From Crossiella equi (GTDB taxonomy: Bacteria > Actinomycetota > Actinomycetes > Mycobacteriales > Pseudonocardiaceae): a stretch of 64,000 bases of DNA. Below are positions 57,701-64,000 of the stretch, piece after piece. A program made the translations under genes and the position numbers. The notes beneath the pieces are model-generated. The model did not search any database. It was not told where the DNA came from and saw only the letters and a list, made by a program, of their open reading frames with translations. Location of the stretch: assembly GCF_017876755.1 (NCBI RefSeq), contig NZ_JAGIOO010000001.1, positions 5,875,786 to 5,939,785 of the forward strand, given 5' to 3'. Position 1 is the first letter of the stretch; the number at the start of each line of letters is the position of its first letter.

Positions 57701-58269
57701 TGGTCGAACTGGCCAAGGACCCGGACGCCCTGGCCCGCCGCCTGCGGCGCCCCCTGCCGTACCCGCCGAACCCCCTGGCCCGCCGCGGCACGGCCTTCCA
57801 CGCCTGGCTGGAACACCGCTTCAAGGCCGCCCGGCTGCTCGACTTCGACGACCTCCCCGGCGCGGCCGATGCCGACCGGCCCACCGAGGAGAACGTGGAC
57901 GCCCTCCAGCGCGCCTTCCTGGCCAGCTCCTGGGCCGAGCGCACCCCGCACGACGTCGAGGTCCCGTTCGAGACCGAGGTGGACGGCATCACCGTGCGCG
58001 GCCGCATGGACGCCGTCTTCGCCGACCCGGACGGCGGCTGGACCGTGGTGGACTGGAAAACCGGCGCGGTCCCCGACGACGAGCACCTGCCCGCCCTGGC
58101 CGTCCAGCTGGCCGCCTACCGCCTGGCCTGGGCCGCTCTCTCCGGCGCCGACCTGGCGGGCGTGCGCGCGGCCTTCCACTACGTGCGCACCGACCGCACC
58201 CTGCGCCCGGCCGACCTGCTGGACGCCGAAGGGCTGCGCGACCTGGTGCGGACGATCCCCCTGGCCTAG
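54784..58269 (+). CDS. adnB: AdnB subunit of the AdnAB DNA end-resection helicase-nuclease
   Basis: This 1161-residue protein has an N-terminal UvrD/Rep motor with Walker A GAGAGKT (39-45), Walker B VLLDEYQDT and GDPVQAIYGWRGA. The C-terminal RecB-like nuclease has GRMDAVFADPDGGWTVVDWKTG and a QxxxY-type QLAAYRLAW. Between them lies a strikingly acidic, proline-rich linker (about residues 855-935) that looks disordered. AdnB is the main translocating motor of the heterodimer. It shares a CTAG stop tetramer with the convergent gene at 58266-58269. Confidence 0.94.
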   Translation: MTGFASPQEVAAALGLHPPTPEQAEVIAAPAEPALVIAGAGAGKTETMAARVVWLVANGLVTPERVLGLTFTRKAARQLGDRVRARLRRLAGSGLLDRLDPSGDRRNAVLAAEPTVLTYHAYAGRLVGEHGLRLPVEPGARLLTETASWQLAHRVVAGWTEDIDTDKVPATVTGYLLSLAGELGEHLVTPDQVRAHAEEFCRLVESAPRAPRQREGLPVALQEVVAAQRLRVALLPLVEAYAKRKRREAAMDFADQMSLAATLAASDPEVINLERERYGAVLLDEYQDTGHAQRVLLRGLFGGSRRPVLPVTAVGDPVQAIYGWRGASAANLPRFATDFPTRDKTGKWVPATTYGLLTSFRNPPQVLTLANQVSERLREGVAELRAREGAADADVRLALLPDIRTELAWLADTMAAQWHQTLDATGAPPTAAVLVRRRVDMAAIAAALRERGLPVEVVGLGGLLDEPEVRDLVSALRMLTDPLAGTAAMRLLTGARWRLGVADLAALWRRARQLATPEGKRTGGPDPLDALADALPGEHAEQAGLVDALDDPGPPEEYSPEGFRRIRRLGGELAALRRRGDQPLGELVADVERTLLLDIESLSRPAGVGRAHLDAFADVVAEFATSSSNPTLAGLLDYLATAERAEDGLEPGEVEVAPDRVQILTAHAAKGLEWAVVAVPHLVKDVFPGRRKSASWLKVPHQLPAVLRGDAEDLPGLNLQACENRKEVEEALALHSEEFEERRLAEERRLLYVALTRSEHTLLVSGHWWAETGEKPKGPSEFLTEIHEALESGDRVGIVHHWADRPEEDAPNPLAEQGNSVTWPVDPLARRRQAVTDGAALVRRALSTVDEYRAPVVEEVEPEPVDEPWEPGPEPEDWAEPDWGPPPEDHEPGWPEEPPPDEPDWEPEPEAAPAPPPERPASPEPDGEAADRPPLFDPEGWARDVDVLLAERAAAANRREQVLLPDQLSVSQLVELAKDPDALARRLRRPLPYPPNPLARRGTAFHAWLEHRFKAARLLDFDDLPGAADADRPTEENVDALQRAFLASSWAERTPHDVEVPFETEVDGITVRGRMDAVFADPDGGWTVVDWKTGAVPDDEHLPALAVQLAAYRLAWAALSGADLAGVRAAFHYVRTDRTLRPADLLDAEGLRDLVRTIPLA

Positions 58270-58796
58270 TTCCGGGTGCGCACCGTCTGCGTGGCCAGCT
58301 TCAGAGCCTGCTCGTACAGCACTTCCTGCAACCACCGCCCGAACAGCGAAGGCCCGAACTCCCGGGAGCGGTCCTCCGGGGAGATCAGCACGTCCGCGCC
58401 GTCGGAGTCGGCGGTGACCACGCCGATGCCGTAGTAGTCGAGCTCGATCAGCGGCCACGCGTCAGCGGGCTGCGGTGCGGGCAGCACCACCGCGCACGGC
58501 GCCAGCGTCATGAGCGTGCCGCAGGAGTTGAGCGCGGACTCGACCGAGGACTCGATGACCAGCACCCCGGACAGCTCGACCGCGGGCACCGGGATCTGGT
58601 CGTGGAAGTCCGGCTCGAACCAGGAGCGGAACCACGAGGGGTCCGGCTCCGGTGGCCAGCCGTTGGCCGTGCGCCACTCGTGCACGTGGTCGAGGACGCG
58701 GACCACCGCGGACACCTGCTGACCCAGCACGGCGACATCGGGGATGACCACGCCGTGCCAGCCCAGCGCCGATGCGGCGTGTTGGAGTGGTGGCAC
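58266..58796 (-). CDS. Protein of unknown function
   Basis: This 176-residue soluble protein is not one I recognise. It has no signal peptide or membrane helix. It contains acidic and aromatic stretches (PDPSWFRSWFEPDFHD, DAWPLIELDYYGIGVV) and a two-cysteine segment (SCGTLMTLAPCAVVL). It starts at GTG 58796 and its stop overlaps that of adnB. Codon use fits the neighbours, supporting a real gene. Confidence 0.65.
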   Translation of the reverse strand: MPPLQHAASALGWHGVVIPDVAVLGQQVSAVVRVLDHVHEWRTANGWPPEPDPSWFRSWFEPDFHDQIPVPAVELSGVLVIESSVESALNSCGTLMTLAPCAVVLPAPQPADAWPLIELDYYGIGVVTADSDGADVLISPEDRSREFGPSLFGRWLQEVLYEQALKLATQTVRTRN

Positions 58797-58944
58797 CCGG
58801 GCATCCTAGGCCTGCCCTACCAAGATCGGTGCGTCGCCCGCCTGGCCGAGCGTGGATTTCGTCCGTTCTACCCAACGCCCTAACCCGTTTGGTGGGATTT
58901 TTCCTCTCTCTTCGTTAACTAGACAACAAGCAACCAAACGTCGG

Positions 58945-59310
58945 CTACTCGGCGTCCCGCCGCACCTTCAACGCCCACAGCACCAGCGGGACCTGGAGCG
59001 GCAGCCGCCCGAAGGCGATGAGGCGCTGCTTCAGCGGCTTGTCCCGCCAGTCCCAGGCCATCTTGACGTTGGCCGGGAACACCGCGACGAACAGCGCGGC
59101 CGCGGCCAGCGCACCCAGCTTCCTGGTCTTCGGCACCGCCACCGCGGCCCCGACGGCCAGCTCGGCGACCCCGGAGACGTAGGTCCAGGTGCGCGCGTCC
59201 CCGGGCAGGCTCGCGGGCACGATCTCGTCGAACGGTTTCGGCCGCGCGAAGTGCGCGGCCCCGGCGGTGAGGAGCAACCCGGCCAGTCCGGCCGCCTTCG
59301 AGAGCTTCAC
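58945..59310 (-). CDS. DoxX-like small membrane protein
   Basis: This 121-residue protein has four predicted transmembrane helices, with the DoxX-family feel of GLLLTAGAAHF, YVSGVAELAVGAAVAV, ALFVAVFPANVKMAWDW and LPLQVPLVLWALKV. GTG 59310 gives the best start; longer versions are arginine-rich shadows. Some DoxX relatives act with redox or quinone proteins, but the role here is unknown. It is divergent from the M20-like gene with a 62-base gap. Confidence 0.75.
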   Translation of the reverse strand: MKLSKAAGLAGLLLTAGAAHFARPKPFDEIVPASLPGDARTWTYVSGVAELAVGAAVAVPKTRKLGALAAAALFVAVFPANVKMAWDWRDKPLKQRLIAFGRLPLQVPLVLWALKVRRDAE

Positions 59311-59372
59311 ACCCCGCAGCGTAGGCCGTGTCGTGTCCACTGTGTCCCCCCGATGCCCTACCCTCCTCCGCC

Positions 59373-60155
59373 GTGACCGACGAGCACCATCCCGGCGCGG
59401 GTGCCGCCGAAGCACAGGCGGTCTCGGCGCTGGCCGAGACGTTCCTGGCGGACCTGCGTGACTGGACGACCATCCCCGCGATCAGCGGCGACCCGGCGCA
59501 CCGGGCCGACCTGACCCGGTCGGCGGAGGCCCTGGCCCGCCGCCTGGACCGGGACGGCTGGCCCCGCATCCGGCTCTGGGCCCACGACTCGGTGTTCGCG
59601 GAGTGGCCCGGCGCCCCCGGCGCGCCCACCCTGCTGCTCTACACCCACCACGACGTGCCCGCGCCCGCGGCGCTGCGCGACTGGCGCTTCCCGCCCTTCG
59701 AGCCCACCCGCCGCGACGGCCAGCTGTTCGGCCTCGGCGTGCGCGGCGGCCGGGGCCGGGTGGCCGCGGTGCGGCAGGGCGTGCGGGCGCACCTGGCCGC
59801 CACCGGCGCGCGGACGCCGTCGGCCGGGATCAAGCTCCTGGTGGACGGGCGCGGCCTGCCCTCGGCGGCCAGCCTGTACCACCTGCTCGGCGAGCACGCC
59901 GAGACCCTGCGCGCGGACAAGGTCCTGTGCTGCACCGGCGAGGACGTGCGCGAACGCGCCGCCCCGGTGCTGGCTGCCGCGCTGCACACCCCGGTGTCGG
60001 ACGGTCTGCCCGCGCTGACCGCGCGACCCGGTCCGGGGGCGGACGAACGCGTTGACCTGACCTCGCTGTCCGGGCTCGCCGAGGCAGTGGCCACACTGGT
60101 GCGGACCGTCGGCGCCGTGCCGAACGGCCTGACTGATCGGGGGAGTGCGGCATGA
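59373..60155 (+). CDS. Degenerate M20-peptidase-like protein
   Basis: This 260-residue protein resembles the catalytic domain of M20 dipeptidases: LLLYTHHDVPAPAALRDW, then RFPPFEPTRRDGQLFGLG. Typical enzymes are about 440 residues, continue with GAADDKG and have a dimerisation domain. Here the zinc-binding Asp-Asp is replaced (GVRGGRGRV) and the dimerisation domain is missing. It is probably catalytically dead. Its stop overlaps the potassium-channel ATG (60152-60155), suggesting a joint role or conserved coupling. It could also be a decaying gene, but the clean overlap argues against that. Confidence 0.75.
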   Translation: MTDEHHPGAGAAEAQAVSALAETFLADLRDWTTIPAISGDPAHRADLTRSAEALARRLDRDGWPRIRLWAHDSVFAEWPGAPGAPTLLLYTHHDVPAPAALRDWRFPPFEPTRRDGQLFGLGVRGGRGRVAAVRQGVRAHLAATGARTPSAGIKLLVDGRGLPSAASLYHLLGEHAETLRADKVLCCTGEDVRERAAPVLAAALHTPVSDGLPALTARPGPGADERVDLTSLSGLAEAVATLVRTVGAVPNGLTDRGSAA

Positions 60156-61222
60156 TCAGGCGCCGGTGGTCGGCGAACCTGCTGACCGACCGTCCTGACC
60201 ACGACCTGGTGGGGATCATCAAGATCCCGGACACCGGCCGGGGCCCGGTGCGGTCGATCGTCACCCGGGTGATCGGTGCGACGATCGCGCTGTTCGTGGC
60301 GGTGGTCATCGTCTACCTGGACCGGGACGGCTACCGCGACGTCGACGAGAACGGGCTCACGCTGCTCGACTCGATCTACTACGCCACGGTCTCCCTCTCC
60401 ACCACCGGCTACGGCGACATCACCCCGGTCTCGCCGACGGCCCGGCTCACCAACATCCTCATCATCACGCCGCTGCGGGTGCTGTTCCTGATCGTGCTGG
60501 TCGGCACCACCCTCGAGGTGCTCACCGAACGCTCCCGGCAGGCTTTCAAGATCCAGAAGTGGAGGACCAACGTGCGTGACCACGTGGTCGTCATCGGCTA
60601 CGGCACCAAGGGGCGCTCGTCGGTCAGCGCACTCCTGGGCGACGGCGTGCCGCCGGACCAGATCGTGGTGGTGGACACCGAGCACGAGGCCCTGGAGGCG
60701 GCCACCGGCCAGAAACTGGTGACGGTGCACGGTTCGGGCAGCCGCAGCGACGTGCTGCGCATCGCGGGCGTCCCGCACGCCAAGGCGGTCGTCGTGGCCA
60801 CCAACCGCGACGACACCGCCGTCCTGGTCACCCTCACCGCACGGGAGCTGGCCCCCAAGGCCCAGATCGTGGCCTCGGTCCGTGAGGCCGAGAACGTGCA
60901 CCTGCTGCGCCAGTCGGGCGCGGACTCGGTCGTGGTCTCCAGCGAGACGGCGGGCCGCCTGCTGGGCATGGCCACCACCACCCCGTCCATCGTGGAGATG
61001 TTCGAGGACCTCCTCACCCCGGACGCGGGCCTGGCCATCGCCGAACGCGAGGTCGAGACCACCGAGGTGGGCGGCTCCCCGCGCCACATCTCCGACATCG
61101 TGCTGGGCGTGGTCCGGGGCGGCCAGCTCTACCGCGTCGACGCCCCGGAGGCCGACGCCATCGAGGACGGCGACCGCCTGCTCTACGTCAAGAAGGTCAC
61201 CCCGCCGGACCAGGACCACTAG
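60152..61222 (+). CDS. TrkA-type potassium channel (2TM plus RCK domains)
   Basis: This 356-residue ion-channel protein has two transmembrane helices (about 36-56 and 98-122) around a pore loop with selectivity filter TTGYGD (84-89). An RCK/TrkA-N Rossmann domain (HVVVIGYGTKGRSS) and a TrkA-C domain near residue 290 onward follow. Such channels pass potassium under control of nucleotides or ions bound by RCK. The M. tuberculosis counterpart beside adnB is Rv3200c (from memory). It is translationally coupled to the M20-like gene. Confidence 0.9.
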   Translation: MIRRRWSANLLTDRPDHDLVGIIKIPDTGRGPVRSIVTRVIGATIALFVAVVIVYLDRDGYRDVDENGLTLLDSIYYATVSLSTTGYGDITPVSPTARLTNILIITPLRVLFLIVLVGTTLEVLTERSRQAFKIQKWRTNVRDHVVVIGYGTKGRSSVSALLGDGVPPDQIVVVDTEHEALEAATGQKLVTVHGSGSRSDVLRIAGVPHAKAVVVATNRDDTAVLVTLTARELAPKAQIVASVREAENVHLLRQSGADSVVVSSETAGRLLGMATTTPSIVEMFEDLLTPDAGLAIAEREVETTEVGGSPRHISDIVLGVVRGGQLYRVDAPEADAIEDGDRLLYVKKVTPPDQDH

Positions 61223-61322
61223 AGAACAGCGCTCCTCACTTCGAGTGAACCCGGCCGCCACCGCACGAGGCGGTGCGAAGGCCCGCCCTAGCGTGGAGGC
61301 CGGGACACTCGAGGGGGGAACC

Positions 61323-61622
61323 TTGACTGGAACACTCGCGGTCACCTCGGACGCGCTCGTCCGGGCGGGCCGGGACCTGGTCGGCACCAGCGACGCGGCC
61401 CGCCGCGACATCCGCGCCAACAGCGGCGCCCAGGACGGCGATACGGCGGCCAACACCTCCTTCGCCCTGGCCCAGGCCCTCACCCAGTGCGAGCAGACCT
61501 GGGAGAAGGCCCTCACCGAGGTGGTCACCAAACTCGCGGTCGCGGGCGACACCCTGGAACTCAACGCCCGCACCTACGCGGACGCGGAGCAGGCGGCCCG
61601 CTCGGGCCTGACCCGCCGATGA
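61323..61622 (+). CDS. EspC-like type VII secretion target protein
   Basis: This 99-residue helical protein has the WXG100/EspC-like pattern: a helix, a central tryptophan segment CEQTWEKAL, and a second helix ending in NARTYADAEQAA. No signal peptide is present. TTG 61323 follows GAGGGGGGA, which decides the start. It overlaps the DUF1023 hydrolase gene by four bases (ATGA). Export through an ESX-like system encoded elsewhere is the likely fate, but no secretion genes lie here. Confidence 0.7.
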   Translation: MTGTLAVTSDALVRAGRDLVGTSDAARRDIRANSGAQDGDTAANTSFALAQALTQCEQTWEKALTEVVTKLAVAGDTLELNARTYADAEQAARSGLTRR

Positions 61623-63232
61623 CCACCGTCCCGGAACTGCGCGACGCCGAACCCTCGGTGTTCACCCGCGCCGCCCAACGCTGGCAGGACCTGGCCACCT
61701 CACTCACCACCAGAGCGGACGAGACCCACCGCGTGGTCAAAGGCCTGGCCGACTGGCGAGGCGAAGCCGCGCTCACCGCCCACCGGGAACTGGCCCGCCA
61801 CCGCGCCCGCCTGGACGAGCTGGCCAAGGGCCTGGGCGACATCCCGCAGGTCCTCCGCACAGCGGGCGAACGCCTGACCCACCTCCAGACCGCCCTGCGC
61901 ACGGCCCTGGCCACCGCCCACGCGAACCAGCTGCGGGTGGCCACCGACGGCCAGGTCACCGACGACGCGGTCGCCGTGGCCACCCCACCGTCCCCGAACC
62001 GCCCCAACCGCGCCGAACTCTGCGCGACCCTGACCACCAACCTCCACGACACCCTCCGCCAGGCCACGGAAGCGGACGAGGAAGCCGCCGCCGCACTGCG
62101 CCGGATCACCCAGCTGACCACCGGCATGGCCCCGGGCGGCATCGACGTCTGCACCCCGCTCTCCGCCTCGATCCCGGCCGCGGGCACCTCCCCGGCCGAG
62201 GTCAAGAAGTGGTGGGACGGCCTCTCCATCGCCGACCGCGAGTCCGTGCTGGCCACCGACGCGGCCCGCATCGGCGCCCTGGACGGCATCCCGGCCATCG
62301 CCCGGGACCGAGCCAACCGCACAGTCCTGGCCGAACTCCGCGCGGAACTGGGCGGGGAACGCACCCGCCTGGAGGCCAAGTCGCACCGAACCCCGGACGA
62401 CGAGAAGCGCCTGGAGGAGCTGCGCAAGAAGCTGGGCGGCCTGGACGCGGTCGCCAACCGCCTGGCCGAACCGGTGACCGCGGCGAAGCAGCAGGCCTTC
62501 CTGCTGGGTGTCAACGCCGACGGCAACGGCCGGGCCGTCGTCGCCATGGGCAACCCGGACACCGCCACGAACGTGGCGACCCTGGTGCCCGGCACCGGCT
62601 CCAGCCTCGCCGAGGGCGGTGCCTACCTGGACCGTGCCGATTCCATGCTCGAGGCCGCAGCGGTAGCGGGGTCGCCGTCCACGGCGGTGGTCAGCTGGGT
62701 GGGCTACGACTCTCCGCCGGACGTCCCCGGTGCGATGAGCGAGAGCTACGCGGCCGACGGCAAACAGAGCCTGGCCCGGTTCCAGGAGGGCCTGCGCGCC
62801 ACCCACGAGGGACAGCCCTCGCACAACACGGTCGTCGGGCACAGCTACGGGTCCACCCTGGTCGGGCACGCCGCCCGCGACCTCGGCCTGAAGGCGGACG
62901 AGCTGGTGTTCATCGGCAGCCCGGGCGTGGGGGTGGAACGTGCCGACCAGCTGAACATCCCGCCGGAACGCGTGCACGCCAGCGTCGCCCAGAACGACAT
63001 GATCAAGGCGAGCAACGTCATGCCCAGCCCGGGATTCGGCGCCGAGCTCCGCGGCCCGCACGGCCCAGATCCCACTGCGGCCAGTTTCGGCGGCAGGCCG
63101 TTCACCTCGGACCCAGGCACCGCCAACCCGCTCGGACTGCCCAGCATCGCGGCCCACATGCAGTACTGGGAACACGACAGCAAGTCACTGAACAACATGG
63201 GGAGGGTCATTGCGGGTAAGCCGACGGTCTAG
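61619..63232 (+). CDS. DUF1023 alpha/beta hydrolase with WXG-like N-terminal helices
   Basis: This 537-residue protein has a helical N-terminal region of about 280 residues that includes a WRG motif (46-48), like type VII substrates. The C-terminal alpha/beta hydrolase of the DUF1023 family has nucleophile Ser409 in GHSYGS. The fold continues with FIGSPGVG and a late aspartate (ASVAQNDMI). Such proteins are predicted secreted lipases or toxins; the target is unknown. It is coupled to the EspC-like gene and overlaps the next gene by 23 bases. A frameshifted partial copy lies 560 bases downstream. Confidence 0.82.
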   Translation: MTTVPELRDAEPSVFTRAAQRWQDLATSLTTRADETHRVVKGLADWRGEAALTAHRELARHRARLDELAKGLGDIPQVLRTAGERLTHLQTALRTALATAHANQLRVATDGQVTDDAVAVATPPSPNRPNRAELCATLTTNLHDTLRQATEADEEAAAALRRITQLTTGMAPGGIDVCTPLSASIPAAGTSPAEVKKWWDGLSIADRESVLATDAARIGALDGIPAIARDRANRTVLAELRAELGGERTRLEAKSHRTPDDEKRLEELRKKLGGLDAVANRLAEPVTAAKQQAFLLGVNADGNGRAVVAMGNPDTATNVATLVPGTGSSLAEGGAYLDRADSMLEAAAVAGSPSTAVVSWVGYDSPPDVPGAMSESYAADGKQSLARFQEGLRATHEGQPSHNTVVGHSYGSTLVGHAARDLGLKADELVFIGSPGVGVERADQLNIPPERVHASVAQNDMIKASNVMPSPGFGAELRGPHGPDPTAASFGGRPFTSDPGTANPLGLPSIAAHMQYWEHDSKSLNNMGRVIAGKPTV

Positions 63233-63716
63233 ATGGGTGCTCGCGGTGGGGGCCGTCATCCTCGTCGGCTTGGCCGCACTCATGATCCACTGGTGGAGGG
63301 GAGCCGGGATGCAACCGACCATGACTCGGGAGCAGGCCGTTGAGCGGCTGGACACCCACTTGCGCGCAGCGATGGCGGTCCTGCCTGAGGGGGCGACCTT
63401 CGAGAAGGGCTTCAGCAACGTGACCCGCTGTGATCTGCCGTCGGACAGCGGTCCGAAGGGCCGGGTGTCGGCCGGTACGACCTACAAGATCCTGGGCGTG
63501 GCCATGACCGATTTCCAGGCCGTGTTCGAGAGGTTCAAGGGGCACTGGGCTCGCGACGGCTACATCCTCCTGGAGGACACCCGCCCCAAGAGTTGGTTCC
63601 TCCGGGTCCAGTCCACGCCTGAGGAGTTCCGCATGAGCCTCCAAGGCAACGACCAGGGAGGCCTTTTCCTCCTGGGCAGTTCACCCTGCGTCTGGCCCGA
63701 CGGCACCCCGTCCTGA
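63210..63716 (+). CDS. Single-TM anchored partner of the DUF1023 protein
   Basis: This 168-residue protein has an N-terminal transmembrane helix (WVLAVGAVILVGLAALMI) and a small extracytoplasmic domain with two cysteines (RCDLPSD, SPCVWPD). TTG 63210 follows GGAGGG, which sits inside the end of the hydrolase gene. Small membrane or lipoprotein partners commonly follow DUF1023 genes. An immunity-like or assembly role is possible, but nothing here shows it. Confidence 0.65.
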   Translation: MRVSRRSRWVLAVGAVILVGLAALMIHWWRGAGMQPTMTREQAVERLDTHLRAAMAVLPEGATFEKGFSNVTRCDLPSDSGPKGRVSAGTTYKILGVAMTDFQAVFERFKGHWARDGYILLEDTRPKSWFLRVQSTPEEFRMSLQGNDQGGLFLLGSSPCVWPDGTPS

Positions 63717-63747
63717 GCGGGCAGCGTCAACCGGAACAACGCCCCCG

Positions 63748-63764
63748 GCCGCCCGGCGGGCGGC
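63748..63764 (+). terminator. Compact GC hairpin after the DUF1023 module
   Basis: GCCGCCC-GGC-GGGCGGC (63748-63764) is a perfect 7-bp stem with a three-base loop, 32 bases past the last stop. It separates the module from the partial gene copy. Confidence 0.5.
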
Positions 63765-63794
63765 TGCACGCACTCCAGGTTCCCGCCGTGCGTG

Positions 63795-64000
63795 TTGGGT
63801 GTCAACGCCGATGGCAACGGCCGGGCCATCGTGGCCATGGGCAATCCGGACACCGCCGCGAACGTGGCGACCCTGGTGCCCGGCACCGGCTCCAGCCTCG
63901 CCGAGGGCGGTGCCTACTGGACCGTGCCGACCGGATGATCGCGTCCGCGAAGGTCACCGGTCGTCCACAGCGGTGGTCAGCTGGGGTGGGCTACGACCCC
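63795..64000 (+). pseudogene. Frameshifted partial copy of the DUF1023 hydrolase gene
   Basis: Bases 63795 to the window end repeat 62504-62710 of the hydrolase gene (from codon 296). The first 120 bases differ at only about six positions. One base is missing after GGTGCCTAC, which shifts the frame and quickly gives a stop. A further inserted G occurs near the end. No start codon or ribosome-binding site precedes it. It is a recent 5'-truncated duplicate and continues beyond the window. Confidence 0.85.

Overview
The window is high-GC actinobacterial DNA with GTG/TTG starts, many 1-4 nt ATGA/GTGA gene overlaps and strong third-position G/C. Family content (mycobacterial-type AdnAB, DUF3107, DUF3152, MoeZ, a TIGR02569-type protein, EspC/DUF1023 proteins and EshA-type shells) points to a mycelial actinomycete, most likely Pseudonocardiales. 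I cannot name the species from sequence alone.

Backbone, left (1-18.6 kb): a large LuxR-type ATPase regulator; a minus-strand run of a beta-propeller membrane protein, an alpha/beta hydrolase, a HipA-like kinase and DUF3037; an RhlE-type DEAD-box helicase; a ferritin-like protein; DUF3107; a TetR/DUF4873 pair divergent from an AurF-type diiron oxygenase; a second TetR divergent from another hydrolase; DUF3152; MoeZ; and a TIGR02569-type protein. From memory, this order resembles the Mycobacterium tuberculosis Rv3212-Rv3205c segment. The same backbone resumes at 51.6-61.2 kb with adnA-adnB and a TrkA-type potassium channel (like Rv3202c-Rv3200c). An alkyltransferase-like gene at 40 kb (like Rv3204) is a remnant of it in between.

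Accessory blocks between the backbone halves. (a) Nitrate assimilation is split in two: a molybdopterin nitrate reductase with its flavoprotein partner (19.8-23.3 kb), then narK-nirB-nirD-uroporphyrinogen-III synthase-sirohydrochlorin chelatase (32.5-38.5 kb). (b) Between these lie a P450 and a six-gene, fully overlapping operon (24.8-32.4 kb): trypsin-like protease, PknG-like zinc-finger/kinase/TPR protein, vWA protein, four-TM membrane protein, solute-binding lipoprotein and a trypsin-co-occurring-domain protein. I read this as a signal-relay or biological-conflict system. (c) At 38.6-44.5 kb are an MpaB-like oxygenase fused to EF-hands, a secreted protein of unknown function and a NACHT-LRR ATPase. 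(d) A five-gene operon (44.6-50.8 kb) encodes two family 2B (EshA-type) encapsulin shell proteins, two different terpene cyclases and a polyprenyl diphosphate synthase, predicting a terpenoid-making protein nanocompartment.

Right end (58.3-64 kb): an unknown protein, a DoxX-like membrane protein, a degenerate M20-peptidase-like protein coupled to the potassium channel, then a type VII-secretion-like module (EspC-like protein, DUF1023 hydrolase, membrane-anchored partner). The window ends in a frameshifted partial copy of the DUF1023 gene. I see no tRNA, rRNA, CRISPR array, transposase or integrase.
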